This document shows, piece by piece, positions 8,003-17,143 of a stretch of 64,000 nucleotides of DNA; the first letter of the stretch is position 1; every line of letters starts with the position of its first letter. The notes below the pieces were generated by a model that saw only the letters and a list, made by a program, of their open reading frames with translations, was not told where the DNA came from and searched no databases. The stretch covers positions 1,054,001-1,118,000 of the forward strand of contig NZ_JAKWJU010000002.1 in NCBI RefSeq assembly GCF_022524345.1. The letters are read 5' to 3'. The position numbers and the translations under genes were made by a program. The stretch is from Streptomyces marispadix. GTDB taxonomy: Bacteria; Actinomycetota; Actinomycetes; Streptomycetales; Streptomycetaceae.

Positions 8003-9202
8003 ATGGGCGGCGACGAGGGCCTGCGGGAGCGTCTGGAGGCCGCGTGGCTCGGCCGTGCCGCGGGCTGTCTCCTCGGCAAGCCCGTCGAGAAGATGCCGCT
8101 CGACGGCATCCGCGAGATCGCCCGCGCCACGGGCAACTGGCCGCTCGACGGCTGGTTCACCCAAGTCGGCCTGCCCGACGCCACGTTGAGGCGGCTGCCG
8201 TGGAACCGCCGCAGCGCGGCCACCTCTCTCGCCGAGAACATCGACGGCATGCCCGAGGACGACGACCTCAACTACCCACTGCTGGGCCTGCTGTTGCTCC
8301 AGCGTCACGGGAACGCCTTCACCACCGCGGACGTCGCCTCGCTCTGGCTGGACGAGCTGCCCGCGGGCCGCACCTTCACCGCCGAACGCATCGCCTACCG
8401 CAACCTCCTCGACGGCCTGGAGCCACCGGAGACCGCCCGCCGTCACAACCCGTTCCGTGAGTGGATCGGCGCGCAGATCCGAGCCGACGTCTTCGGCTGG
8501 ACCCACCCCGGCGATCCGGGTACGGCTGCCGAACTCGCCTGGCGCGACGCCGTGTTGAGCCACACCGGCAACGGCGTCTACGGGGAGATGTTCGCCGCCG
8601 CCGTCGTCGCCGAGGCGGCCTCCGTCGACTCCCCCGACGTCGTGTCCTGTCTGCGTACCGGGCTGCGGGTCGTGCCGCCGCGTTCCCGTCTCGCCCGTGC
8701 CGTCGGCTTCGGCATCGAGGCGGCACTCGCCGAACCGGCGGGCGACGCCGCCGGGTTCGAGTCCGTGGTCGACCGTCTCCACCGCGAGTACGGGCACCAC
8801 CACTGGGTGCATGTGCTGCCCAACGCGGCGCTGCTCGCCGCCGCGCTCACCCATGCGCGAGGCGACTTCACCGGCTCCGTCTGCCGTGCGGTGTCCGGGG
8901 GTTGGGACACCGACTCGGTCGGCGCCACCGCCGGTTCCGTCGCGGGACTCCTCGCGGGCTCGCCCGGCGTACTGCCCTCCCGATGGACCGCACCGCTGAA
9001 GAACCGGCTGGCCACCAGCGTCCGCGGCTTCGACGGCACCGGCTTCGACGCCCTTGCCGCTCTCACCCGTGACCTGGCCGTGCCGCATCCGTCCGTTCCA
9101 CACGAACCTGCGTACGCGCATGGGGGGTTCGAACAGCCGCACCCGTACGGCCCGTCAGCCGGTGCCACCGGCCGAGACCGACAGGAGACCTCCGCACCGT
9201 GA
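8003..9202 (+). CDS. ADP-ribosylglycohydrolase family protein (copy D), catalytic part
   Basis: This 399-residue ARH-family domain starts within WLGRAAGCLLGKPVEKMP, carries the metal motif EDDDLNY near residue 90, SHTGNGVYGEMFAAAV near 180, and a C-terminal GGWDTDSVGATAGS motif near 300, so it looks catalytically complete. The ATG at 8003 has no ribosome site nearby, and the upstream frame from 7681 supplies the missing N-terminus, so the true product is probably one protein of about 500 residues interrupted by a frameshift. The open frame continues upstream of 8003 to 7940 without a start. It overlaps the ribokinase start by 4 bp (GTGA). Confidence 0.82.
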   Translation: MGGDEGLRERLEAAWLGRAAGCLLGKPVEKMPLDGIREIARATGNWPLDGWFTQVGLPDATLRRLPWNRRSAATSLAENIDGMPEDDDLNYPLLGLLLLQRHGNAFTTADVASLWLDELPAGRTFTAERIAYRNLLDGLEPPETARRHNPFREWIGAQIRADVFGWTHPGDPGTAAELAWRDAVLSHTGNGVYGEMFAAAVVAEAASVDSPDVVSCLRTGLRVVPPRSRLARAVGFGIEAALAEPAGDAAGFESVVDRLHREYGHHHWVHVLPNAALLAAALTHARGDFTGSVCRAVSGGWDTDSVGATAGSVAGLLAGSPGVLPSRWTAPLKNRLATSVRGFDGTGFDALAALTRDLAVPHPSVPHEPAYAHGGFEQPHPYGPSAGATGRDRQETSAP

Positions 9203-10146
9203 CCGACACGACGCCAAGTTCCCTGCCACGACCGGCGATCGCCGTGCTGGGCAGCACCAACATGGACCTCGTCGCCTACGTCGAGACCGCACCCCGCCGG
9301 GGCGAGACCGTCACCGGCCGCGCCTTCCGTACCGTCCCCGGCGGCAAGGGCGCCAACCAGGCGGTCGCCGCCGCCCGTTCGGGCGGTTCCGTCTCGATGA
9401 TCGGAGCCGTCGGCGAGGACGACTTCGGCGTGCGGCTGCGCGCCTCGCTGGCCGACGCGGGCGTGGACACGACCGGGCTGCGCACCGTCGAGGGTGAGAG
9501 CGGCACCGCCCACATCGTCGTCGACGACGACGGCGGCAACGCGATCGTCGTCGTGCCCGGCGCCAACGGCACCGTCGACGGCCTCGCCGACGGCGACGAA
9601 CAGCGCATCGCCGCCGCCGACGCCCTCCTCCTCCAACTGGAGATCCCGCTCCCCGGTGTGATCGCCGCGGCCCGCACCGCCTGGGAACACGGCGTGAGCG
9701 TCGTCCTCACCCCCGCGCCCGCCCGTCCGCTGCCGTCCGAACTCCTCGCCGTCACCGGGCTGTTGGTGCCCAACGAACACGAGGCCGCCGTGCTCACCGG
9801 CAAATCCGACCCACGTGACGCCGCCGCCTCGCTGCTGGCCCACGTACCCGAGGTGGTCGTGACGCTCGGCGAGAAGGGCTCCCTCTACGCCGTACGGGAC
9901 GCGGAACCGCTGTGGATTCCCGCACCCCGGGTGAAGGCCGAGGACACGACCGCCGCCGGTGACACCTTCGTCGGCGCGCTGGCCGTCGCCCGCGGCGAAG
10001 GCCGTGCCATGCCCGACGCGCTGACCTGGGCGTCCGCGGCGTCCGCCCTGTCCGTACAGCGGCCGGGCGCGTCCGCGTCCATGCCGTACCGCACCGAGAC
10101 CGACGCCTTCGCCGCCACGCTCAACGGAAGCCGGACGCCCTCATGA
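9199..10146 (+). CDS. rbsK: Ribokinase (PfkB family)
   Basis: This 315-residue PfkB carbohydrate kinase phosphorylates ribose to ribose 5-phosphate. Ribokinase hallmarks are LGSTNMDLVAYVE at the N-terminus, PGGKGANQAVAAARSG near 45, PAPARPLPSELL near 170, NEHEA near 190 and the catalytic DTTAAGDTF near 255 with its anion-hole glycine. The match to E. coli RbsK covers the whole length. GTG overlaps the previous stop, and ATGA overlaps the next gene. In this operon it would capture the ribose freed by the ARH hydrolases and feed it to the pentose phosphate pathway. Confidence 0.9.
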   Translation: MTDTTPSSLPRPAIAVLGSTNMDLVAYVETAPRRGETVTGRAFRTVPGGKGANQAVAAARSGGSVSMIGAVGEDDFGVRLRASLADAGVDTTGLRTVEGESGTAHIVVDDDGGNAIVVVPGANGTVDGLADGDEQRIAAADALLLQLEIPLPGVIAAARTAWEHGVSVVLTPAPARPLPSELLAVTGLLVPNEHEAAVLTGKSDPRDAAASLLAHVPEVVVTLGEKGSLYAVRDAEPLWIPAPRVKAEDTTAAGDTFVGALAVARGEGRAMPDALTWASAASALSVQRPGASASMPYRTETDAFAATLNGSRTPS

Positions 10147-11375
10147 ACCAAGCGCCTCGCCCGCCGCATGCGGACTCCGCCCGCCCGCGGCCCGGCCCGC
10201 TCGACGGGCTCCGCGTGCTCGACCTCGCGACGCTCTTCGCGGGCCCGCTCGCCGCCACCATGCTCGGCGACTTCGGCGCGGACGTCATCAAGGTCGAGCA
10301 TCCGCGCCGTCCCGACCCGTCCCGTGGCCACGGCCCCGCCAAGGACGGCGTCGGCCTGTGGTGGAAGCTGCTGGGCCGCAACAAGCGCAACGTCACCCTC
10401 GACCTGTCGACGCCCGGCGGCCATGACGTGCTGCTGCGCCTGGCCGCCCGCTCGGACGTCGTCATCGAGAACTTCCGCCCCGGCACCCTGGAGAAGTGGG
10501 ACCTGGGCTGGGACCGGCTCTCGGCCGCCAACCCCCGGCTGGTGCTCGCGAGGGTCACCGGCTTCGGGCAGTTCGGCCCGTACGCGCGGCGCCCCGGCTT
10601 CGGCACCCTCGCCGAGGCCATGACCGGATTCGCCGCGATCACCGGCGAACCGGACGGCCCGCCGACGCTGCCGCCGTTCGGTCTCGCCGACTCCATCGCC
10701 GCACTGGCCACGTCGTACGCGGTCATGGCGGCGCTGCGCGGCAGGGAGTCGACCGGCCGAGGGCAGGTCGTCGACATGTCCATCATCGAGCCGATGCTCA
10801 TCGCGCTCGGCCCGCAGCCCCTCTGGTACGACCAACTCGGCTATGTACAGCCCCGTATGGGCAACCGCTCCGCCAACAACGCGCCCCGGAACACCTATCG
10901 CACTGCGGACGGCGCCTGGCTGGCCGTCTCGACGTCCGCGCAGTCGGTGGCGGAGCGCGTGCTGAGGCTCGTCGGGCGCCCGGAGTTCATCGACGAGCCG
11001 TGGTTCGCGTCGGGCGCGGGACGCGCGGCGCACGCCGACGAGCTGGACGAGGCGGTCGGCGGCTGGATCGCACGGCACGGCCGCGACGAGGTCGTCGCCG
11101 CGTTCGAGCAGGCCGAGGCGGCCGTGGCGACGGTCAACGACATCCGGGGCGTGATGGAGGACGAGCAGTTCCGTGCGCTGGGCTCCGTCACCGAGGTCGA
11201 GGACGAGGAACTGGGCACCGTACGCATGCAGAACGTCCTCTTCCGGCTCTCGGAGACGCCCGGCGCGATCAAGTGGGCGGGCCGGGCGCACGGCCGCGAC
11301 ACGGACGCCGTTCTCGCCGAACTCGGCCTGGACGAACGGGAGATCGCCACGCTGCGGGAGGGCGGCGCACTGTGA
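10143..11375 (+). CDS. CaiB/BaiF family (family III) CoA-transferase
   Basis: This 410-residue family III CoA-transferase moves CoA between carboxylic acids. It shows LDGLRVLDLATLFAGPLAATMLGDFGADV-type N-terminal sequence, VIKVEHP near 50, NKRNVTLDLSTPGG near 85 and VIENFRPGTLEKWDLG near 115. The catalytic Asp is predicted in GLADSIAAL near residue 185. It is coupled to its neighbours by ATGA and GTGA overlaps. With the following CoA-ester lyase it forms a plausible two-step module: activation of an acid as its CoA thioester, then C-C cleavage. The acid substrate is not known. Confidence 0.9.
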   Translation: MNQAPRPPHADSARPRPGPLDGLRVLDLATLFAGPLAATMLGDFGADVIKVEHPRRPDPSRGHGPAKDGVGLWWKLLGRNKRNVTLDLSTPGGHDVLLRLAARSDVVIENFRPGTLEKWDLGWDRLSAANPRLVLARVTGFGQFGPYARRPGFGTLAEAMTGFAAITGEPDGPPTLPPFGLADSIAALATSYAVMAALRGRESTGRGQVVDMSIIEPMLIALGPQPLWYDQLGYVQPRMGNRSANNAPRNTYRTADGAWLAVSTSAQSVAERVLRLVGRPEFIDEPWFASGAGRAAHADELDEAVGGWIARHGRDEVVAAFEQAEAAVATVNDIRGVMEDEQFRALGSVTEVEDEELGTVRMQNVLFRLSETPGAIKWAGRAHGRDTDAVLAELGLDEREIATLREGGAL

Positions 11376-12397
11376 ACGGCGGCAGGCTGAGCGACACCGC
11401 CGACGGAGCGCACGGGAGTCAGAGCCGAGGCCCGCACGAGGTGCCGGGCGGAGGCCCGCACGAGGTCGCGCCCGAAGGCGCCCAGGGTCCGGAGTCGTTT
11501 CCGCTGACCTGGCTCTACGCTCCGGGCGACCGTCCTGAAGTGGTACGCAAGGCCCTCACGTCCGGTGCCGATGTGGTGATCGTCGACTTGGAGGACGCGG
11601 TCGCCTCCGAGCGCAAGGCGTACGCACTGCACGCCACGGCCGGCCTTCTCGCACGGCCGCGTCCCGGGCCGCCCGTGCATGTGCGGATCAACGCGCTGGA
11701 CGGGCCGCTCGCCGCCGACGAGGTGCGTGCCCTCGCCGGGCTGCCGGGGCTGGCGGGCCTGCGGCTGCCGAAGGTCGACGGTCCGGAGGACGTGCTGCGA
11801 GTCGCACGGTGGGCGAGGGAGGCCCGTGGGGAGGGGGCGGGAGCGCAGGCGGATGCGCTCACGGGCGCGGGCGCGGGATCGCCGGGCGTCGGCTCCGGCG
11901 TGGGCGTACCCCCGCTGTACGCGCTGCTCGAATCCGCCCTCGGCATCGAGAACGCCTTCGCGATCGCCACCGCGCATCCGTCCGTACGCGGCATCGCGCT
12001 CGGTGAGGCCGATCTGCGCGCGGTGCTCGGCGTGACCGGCGAGGCGGGGCTGGCCTGGCCGCGCAGCCGCACGGTGGTCGCGGCACGCGCCGCCGGTCTC
12101 GCTCCCCCACCGCAGTCCGTCTATCCGGACGTCGCCGACATCGCGGGCCTGGCCCGATCGTGCGCCGAGGGACGGGCGCTGGGCTTCTGCGGACGTACGG
12201 CTGTCCATCCGTCCCAGTTGGCGATCATCGAGCGGGCGTATCTGCCCACACGCCAGGAGACCGAGGCCGCGGAGGAGGTCGTGAAGGCGGCGGCGAGCAG
12301 AGCGGGCGCGCTGGCGCTCCCTGACGGGAGGTTCGTCGACGCGGCGGTCGTCGCTGGCGCCCGGCGCACGCTGGCACTGGCGAGGCGTCGCGGCTGA
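11372..12397 (+). CDS. CoA-ester lyase (HpcH/HpaI aldolase, CitE-like)
   Basis: This 341-residue TIM-barrel lyase is related to citrate lyase beta, malyl-CoA and citramalyl-CoA lyases. Landmarks are LYAPGDRPEVVRKAL near 45, VDLEDAV near 68, VHVRINALDG near 102 (substrate Arg), ALLESALGIENAFA near 190, GEADLRAVLG near 215 (metal acid) and GRTAVHPSQLAII near 275. The GTG start overlaps the CoA-transferase stop, excluding the long shadow frame upstream. It is the last gene of the operon and would cleave the CoA ester made by the transferase, giving an acyl-CoA and an oxoacid. Confidence 0.88.
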   Translation: MNGGRLSDTADGAHGSQSRGPHEVPGGGPHEVAPEGAQGPESFPLTWLYAPGDRPEVVRKALTSGADVVIVDLEDAVASERKAYALHATAGLLARPRPGPPVHVRINALDGPLAADEVRALAGLPGLAGLRLPKVDGPEDVLRVARWAREARGEGAGAQADALTGAGAGSPGVGSGVGVPPLYALLESALGIENAFAIATAHPSVRGIALGEADLRAVLGVTGEAGLAWPRSRTVVAARAAGLAPPPQSVYPDVADIAGLARSCAEGRALGFCGRTAVHPSQLAIIERAYLPTRQETEAAEEVVKAAASRAGALALPDGRFVDAAVVAGARRTLALARRRG

Positions 12398-12507
12398 CCG
12401 CGAGGAGACAGGGCGATAGGAACGCCGGAGTCCCTACGTCAACTCGGGCTCTCGGCCGCCAGATTGAACCGCCGGTCGTCAGATCGAACTCTCGGACGTC
12501 TCAGACG
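12398..12507. other. Convergent gap between CoA lyase and lgt
   Basis: The 110-bp gap contains three degenerate direct repeats of the form cagattgaac / cagatcgaac / cagcttgaac spaced about 25 bp, plus the short palindromic word gacgtc twice. No strong terminator hairpin is evident. Confidence 0.5.
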
Positions 12508-13515
12508 TCAGCTTGAACTCTCCGGCGCGGAGACGGCCGACGGCGCTCCGCCGTCGCTCCCGTCGCCGCCCTTGCTCCCGGCTTCCTCGGGGGAAGCAGG
12601 AGACGCGGCGGAAGCACCGGCCTTGTGCTTCCTGCCGCCCAAGCGACCGGAGCCGCCGGAACCACCGGCAGACGAACCGTCACCGGCGGCCTCCGGCTCG
12701 ACGATCTTCTCCCTGCCCGGCCGGGTCTTCGCGGAGATCACGATGCCGACGACGGCACCGACGAAGACGAGGATCGACGTCCAGTCGTTGAGCCGCAGCC
12801 CGGCGATGTGGTGGGCGTCGTCGACGCGCAGATACTCGACCCAGAAGCGGCCGACGGTGTACGACGCGACGTAGAGGCCCAGCGCACGGCCGTGCCCCAG
12901 CTTGAAGCGGCGGTCGGCCCAGATCACCAGGAACCCCACGCCCACGCACCACAGGGACTCGTAGAGGAACGTCGGGTGGTAGGTCGCCAGGCTGGGGGTG
13001 TCGACGGGCCGGTGCTGGGCGTCGATCTCGACCGCCCAGGGGAGATCCGTGGCCCGCCCGTACAGCTCCTGGTTGAACCAGTTGCCCCAGCGGCCGATCG
13101 CCTGCGCGAACGCCACCCCGGGGGCCACCGCGTCCGCGTACGCGGGAAGCGGGATGCCGCGCCTGCGGCACCCGATCCAGGCACCCAGGGCGCCGAGGGC
13201 GACCGCGCCCCAGATGCCGAGCCCGCCGTCCCAGATCTTGAAGGCGTCGACCCAGTTGCGGCCCTCGCCGAAGTAGAGCTGGTAGTCGGTGACGACGTGG
13301 TAGAGACGCCCGCCCACCAGGCCGAACGGCACGGCCCACACGGCGATGTCGGCGACGGTGCCGACCCGGCCGCCCCGCTCGACCCAGCGGCGGCCGCCGA
13401 GCCATACGGCGACGAAGACGCCGATGATGATGCAGAAGGCGTAGCCGCGCAGCGGCACCGGACCGAGATGGATCTCGCCGGCCGAGGGGCTGGGAATGAA
13501 TGCAAGGATCTCCAT
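12508..13515 (-). CDS. lgt: Prolipoprotein diacylglyceryl transferase
   Basis: This 335-residue polytopic membrane enzyme transfers diacylglyceryl from phosphatidylglycerol to the lipobox Cys of prolipoproteins, the first step of lipoprotein maturation. It has about seven membrane segments, the signature GRWGNWFNQELYG near 145 (catalytic region with conserved Arg and Asn), an HPTFLYESLW segment near 195 and VEYLRVDD near 240. The C-terminal ~60 residues form a charged Gly/Ser tail typical of actinobacterial Lgt. A -10-like box TAGCGT lies 10 nt upstream of the ATG and there is no clear ribosome site. Confidence 0.96.
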   Translation of the reverse strand: MEILAFIPSPSAGEIHLGPVPLRGYAFCIIIGVFVAVWLGGRRWVERGGRVGTVADIAVWAVPFGLVGGRLYHVVTDYQLYFGEGRNWVDAFKIWDGGLGIWGAVALGALGAWIGCRRRGIPLPAYADAVAPGVAFAQAIGRWGNWFNQELYGRATDLPWAVEIDAQHRPVDTPSLATYHPTFLYESLWCVGVGFLVIWADRRFKLGHGRALGLYVASYTVGRFWVEYLRVDDAHHIAGLRLNDWTSILVFVGAVVGIVISAKTRPGREKIVEPEAAGDGSSAGGSGGSGRLGGRKHKAGASAASPASPEEAGSKGGDGSDGGAPSAVSAPESSS

Positions 13516-13525
13516 GGCGGTCCCG

Positions 13526-13556
13526 ACGCTACATTGCCCGGCCTCGCCATCGGCAA
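13526..13556 (-). promoter_or_regulatory. Candidate lgt promoter
   Basis: On the minus strand TTGCCG (13556-13551) and TAGCGT (13531-13526) are separated by 19 bp, 10 nt before the lgt ATG. A small inverted repeat TGCAC-CCT-GTGCA at 13557-13569 adjoins the -35 box and could be an operator. The spacing is slightly long. Confidence 0.4.
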
Positions 13557-13760
13557 TGCACCCTGTGCAACAGCTCCATAACGGCCGATCGGCTCAGGCC
13601 CCTGACCGGTGCCTATCCGCCAGGCCCGGCCCACCGGCCGGGCCCCCGCGACCTGCACCGCTGCGGGCGCCCGCCGGAACGAGACGTTCACCACAGAAGC
13701 GGCCGCGGAGCAGGCGGTCCGGTGGGGTACGGGGCAGGCCGGGGCGGACCGGTGGCCGGA

Positions 13761-13790
13761 GGCCGGGCGGGCGCGGCGGGCGGCCCGGCC
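13761..13790 (-). terminator. GC-rich hairpin downstream of the DsbA-like gene
   Basis: GGCCGGGC (13761-13768) pairs perfectly with GCCCGGCC (13783-13790) across a 14-nt G-rich loop, just after the stop of the minus-strand gene ending at 13805. No T-run follows, as is common in streptomycete terminators. Confidence 0.4.
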
Positions 13791-13804
13791 CCGGCTGGAC
13801 GGCG

Positions 13805-14581
13805 TCAGTCCGCCGACTCGACCTTCTCCCTCAGCGACGCCGGGGTCAGCGGCTCACTGCGTCCGTAGATGTTCTCCCCGTCGAGCAGCACGGTGGGAGT
13901 CGACTGATGGCCCGACTTCTTGAAGGCGGCGGCGGTCTTCTTCACCCAGCCGTCGTGCTCACCGCCGTCGACGCACTCACGGAAGCGCGGGCCGTCCAGT
14001 CCGTCCACCTTCCCGGCCAGCTCGATGAGCCGCTTCGTACTGCCGAAGGCGTCCTTCTGCTCGGGCGGCTGATGCCGGTAGAGCACGTCGTGGAACTGGC
14101 GGAACCTGCCCTCGTCCTCCGCGCACGCGGCCGCGTTGGCCGCACGGCGGGAGCCCTTGCCGCCGAGGTTGTCGTCGATGATCGTGACGAGGTGGTAGTC
14201 GGTCCTGAGCTTGCCGCGCTTCTCCAGGCCCCGGATCGTGTTACGGAACCGGTTCTCGAACTGGCCGCAGGCCGGGCAGCGGAAGTCCTCGTAGACGGTG
14301 AGCTGCGCGGGAGCGTTCCGCTTGCCCACGGCGATCCCCTTCGCGTCGTCCTTGTGTCGTCCGCTCTTCGCGGTCTGCTGCGCGACGAGGGCGGCGACTC
14401 CGGTGCCCACGGCCAGCAGCGCCACCACGGCGCCCGCGACCTTGAGCTGACGGCCGAGCCGCTGCACCGAGCGCTCCCGTTCCCGCGAGGCCCTCATGCG
14501 TTGCGTCGCGGTGCGCCGGCCCTCGCTGCCTTCGCTGCCTTCCCGGTCCCGGCGTTCTTCGTTCTTCTTCTGGCTCTTCAC
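13805..14581 (-). CDS. DsbA/thioredoxin-like thiol oxidoreductase, membrane anchored
   Basis: This 258-residue protein has a basic cytoplasmic start (KSQKKNEERR), one membrane segment near residues 45-67 (VAGAVVALLAVGTGVAALVA) and an extracytoplasmic thioredoxin fold with the redox motif CPAC in EDFRCPACGQFENRF. STPTVLLDGENIYG near the end supplies the cis-Pro element. It likely oxidises or isomerises disulfides of secreted proteins. The GTG at 14581 is chosen because upstream residues are unconserved. It lies 117 bp downstream of trpA. A second protein of this type occurs at 56741-57532. Confidence 0.85.
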   Translation of the reverse strand: MKSQKKNEERRDREGSEGSEGRRTATQRMRASRERERSVQRLGRQLKVAGAVVALLAVGTGVAALVAQQTAKSGRHKDDAKGIAVGKRNAPAQLTVYEDFRCPACGQFENRFRNTIRGLEKRGKLRTDYHLVTIIDDNLGGKGSRRAANAAACAEDEGRFRQFHDVLYRHQPPEQKDAFGSTKRLIELAGKVDGLDGPRFRECVDGGEHDGWVKKTAAAFKKSGHQSTPTVLLDGENIYGRSEPLTPASLREKVESAD

Positions 14582-14698
14582 ACCGTGAGCCAACGAACAA
14601 GAGCCCGTACCGCCTGCGCGACCGCCCCGCGTTTCGCCCGAAAGAGCGAGACGCGGGGCGGTACGCAACTCGGCGAGGAACGCCTGTGCCCAACTGCC

Positions 14699-15610
14699 TT
14701 ACGGGGACCGGCGCGTGGGCCTCCGCCGTACCCCCTCGGCCAGTTCGGCGGCGAGCGTACGGATCTCGTCCAGCCCGGAACGGAGATCGTCCGGGTGCGC
14801 CAGCAGCCGCTTGACGAAGGCCGATCCCACGATCACGCCGTCCGCGAAGGCGGCGACCTCCTCCGCCTGTGCGGCGTTGGAGACCCCGAGCCCTACACAC
14901 ACGGGCAGCCGCGTCGTCTCCCGCGTACGGGCCACGAGTCGCTGTGCCTCCCGGCCCACCGACTCCCTGGTGCCGGTGACGCCCATCAGCGACGCGGCGT
15001 AGACGAAGCCGCTGCCCGCGGCGGTGATCCTGGCCAGCCGCTCGTCCTTGCTGCTGGGCGCGACGACGAACACCGTGGCCAGCCCGTGCTGTTCGGCCGC
15101 CTTGCGCCAGCCCTCGGACTCCTCCACCGGGAGGTCGGGCAGGATGCAGCCCGCGCCGCCCGCCTCGGCGAGTTCGGCGGCGAAGCGCTCGACGCCGTAG
15201 CGGTCGACCGGGTTCCAGTACGTCATGCACAGCACCGGCTTGCCCGTGGCCGCGTGTGCGTCGCGCACGGTGCGCACGACGTCGGCGATGCGGACGCCGC
15301 CGCGCAGCGCGATGTCGTCGGCGGTCTGGATGACGGGGCCGTCCAGCACTGGGTCGCTGTGCGGCAGACCCACCTCGACGATGTCGCAGCCGCTCTCCAG
15401 CAGCGCGACGCACGCCTCGATTCCGCCGTCGACGGTCGGGAACCCGGCGGGCAGATAGCCGACGAGCGCCGCCCTGTCCTCCTCGCGCGCCCGCGCCAGC
15501 ACGGAGTCCAGCAGCTCGATGCCGCCGGTGCGCGAGCCGGGGCCGTCGGTGCGTGAGCCGGGACCGTTCTGCGCCGTGGTCGCCTCCGTGCCGCTGCTCA
15601 TGTCGCTCAC
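14699..15610 (-). CDS. trpA: Tryptophan synthase alpha chain
   Basis: This 303-residue TIM-barrel subunit cleaves indole-3-glycerol phosphate to indole and glyceraldehyde 3-phosphate. Signature segments are [15 protein letters not shown] near 47, [21 protein letters not shown] near 73 (catalytic Glu and Asp), LPDLPVEES near 140 and the phosphate-binding [10 protein letters not shown] and [10 protein letters not shown]. The first ~28 residues are an added Gly/Ser-rich tail. The GTG at 15610 overlaps the trpB stop as GTGA; an ATG at 15601 is the alternative start. Confidence 0.96.
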   Translation of the reverse strand: MSDMSSGTEATTAQNGPGSRTDGPGSRTGGIELLDSVLARAREEDRAALVGYLPAGFPTVDGGIEACVALLESGCDIVEVGLPHSDPVLDGPVIQTADDIALRGGVRIADVVRTVRDAHAATGKPVLCMTYWNPVDRYGVERFAAELAEAGGAGCILPDLPVEESEGWRKAAEQHGLATVFVVAPSSKDERLARITAAGSGFVYAASLMGVTGTRESVGREAQRLVARTRETTRLPVCVGLGVSNAAQAEEVAAFADGVIVGSAFVKRLLAHPDDLRSGLDEIRTLAAELAEGVRRRPTRRSP

Positions 15611-16842
15611 AGGTCCGCCCCCTCGTCGTAGAGCCCGAAGTAACGCGCGGCGGTGTCCATGTCCTTGTCGCCGCGTCCGGAAAGATTCACCAGGATCAGC
15701 CCCTCGGGCCCCAGCTCACGCCCCAACTCCAGCGCACCGGCGAGCGCGTGAGCGCTCTCGATGGCCGGGATGATGCCTTCCGACTCCGACAGCAGCCGCA
15801 GTGCGCGCATCGCCTCGTCGTCCGTGACGGGCCGGTACTCGCCGCGTCCGGACTGCTTCAGATACGCGTGCTCGGGCCCGATCCCCGGGTAGTCCAGCCC
15901 GGCCGAGATCGAGTACGGCTCGGTGATCTGACCCTCGTCGTCCTGGAGTACGTAGCTGCGCGAGCCGTGCAGGATGCCGGGCTCGCCCACGGAGAGCGTG
16001 GCCGCGTGCTCGCCGGAGTCGACCCCGTGCCCTGCCGCTTCGAGGCCGACGAGCCGTACGTCCTCGTCGCCGAGGAACGCGTGGAAGAGCCCGATCGCGT
16101 TGGAGCCGCCGCCGACGCACGCCGCGACGGCGTCCGGCAGCCGCCCGGCCCGCTCCAGGATCTGACGGCGTGCCTCCACGCCGATCACGCGGTGGAAGTC
16201 CCGTACGAGCTGCGGGAAGGGGTGCGGTCCGGCGACCGTGCCGAAGAGGTAGTGGGTGCGGTCGACGTTGGCGACCCAGTCGCGGAACGCCTCGTTGATG
16301 GCGTCCTTGAGGGTGCGGCTGCCGGAGGCGACGGGCACGACCTCGGCGCCGAGCATCCGCATGCGCGCCACGTTCAGCGCCTGGCGGCGGGTGTCGATCT
16401 CGCCCATGTAGACGGTGCATTCGAGGCCGAAGAGGGCGCAGGCCGTGGCGGTGGCCACGCCGTGCTGCCCGGCGCCGGTCTCGGCGATGACACGGGTCTT
16501 GCCCATGCGCTTGGTCAGCAGGGCCTGCCCGAGCACGTTGTTGATCTTGTGGGAGCCGGTGTGGTTGAGGTCTTCGCGCTTGAGGAAGACCCGGGCGCCG
16601 CCTGCCTGTTCGGCGAAGCGCGGCACCTCGGTCAGGGGGCTGGGCCGACCGGTGTAGTTGACCATCAGGTCTTCGAGTTCGGCCGTGAAGACCGGGTCGG
16701 CCTTGGCCTTCTCGTACTCGACGGCCACTTCGTCGACGGCGGCGACGAGCGCCTCCGGAATGAACTTGCCGCCGAAGGCGCCGAAATAACCGCCGGAGTC
16801 GGGGACTCGGCCTTCGGGGTCGGGGACAAAGAAGTCGGACAT
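15607..16842 (-). CDS. trpB: Tryptophan synthase beta chain
   Basis: This 411-residue PLP enzyme condenses indole with serine. It contains [15 protein letters not shown] near 18, the PLP lysine in [14 protein letters not shown] near 95, [12 protein letters not shown] near 120 and the cofactor phosphate loop [10 protein letters not shown] near 240. AGGAG stands 9 nt before the ATG. It is coupled to trpA by a 4-bp overlap and follows trpM after 301 bp. Confidence 0.97.
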   Translation of the reverse strand: MSDFFVPDPEGRVPDSGGYFGAFGGKFIPEALVAAVDEVAVEYEKAKADPVFTAELEDLMVNYTGRPSPLTEVPRFAEQAGGARVFLKREDLNHTGSHKINNVLGQALLTKRMGKTRVIAETGAGQHGVATATACALFGLECTVYMGEIDTRRQALNVARMRMLGAEVVPVASGSRTLKDAINEAFRDWVANVDRTHYLFGTVAGPHPFPQLVRDFHRVIGVEARRQILERAGRLPDAVAACVGGGSNAIGLFHAFLGDEDVRLVGLEAAGHGVDSGEHAATLSVGEPGILHGSRSYVLQDDEGQITEPYSISAGLDYPGIGPEHAYLKQSGRGEYRPVTDDEAMRALRLLSESEGIIPAIESAHALAGALELGRELGPEGLILVNLSGRGDKDMDTAARYFGLYDEGADL

Positions 16843-17143
16843 CCGACGTGCTCCTTGTGAAGTACAGGTGTGCGGAAGCAGATACGCGAAGGTGCGTGCG
16901 TTGTTCCTGGGCGTGGGTACGGGCGCAACTGAGGCGCCGCGCCCACCGCGCCCGCGCCGACGTCGCCCGCCGCTCGTCACCCGTGTCGCCGCGTACGGCC
17001 GAAGACCTGCGGTGACGGAATCAACTCCCGTACCGCATCGGCGACTTCGCCCGAACTTCGGCGACTCAAGGACCGACGGGACTGACGGGCCCGCCCGTCG
17101 GCCCCCGTCTCGGCGGGCGGGGACGGCGACAGACGTATGGCGC
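16843..17143 (-). other. Gap between trpM and trpB
   Basis: These 301 bp contain the trpB ribosome site but no convincing gene. Short open frames on both strands are compositionally like shadows. TATCTG and TGTACT on the minus strand near 16865-16882 could be -10 boxes for a trpB promoter, but no matching -35 box was found. Confidence 0.4.
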
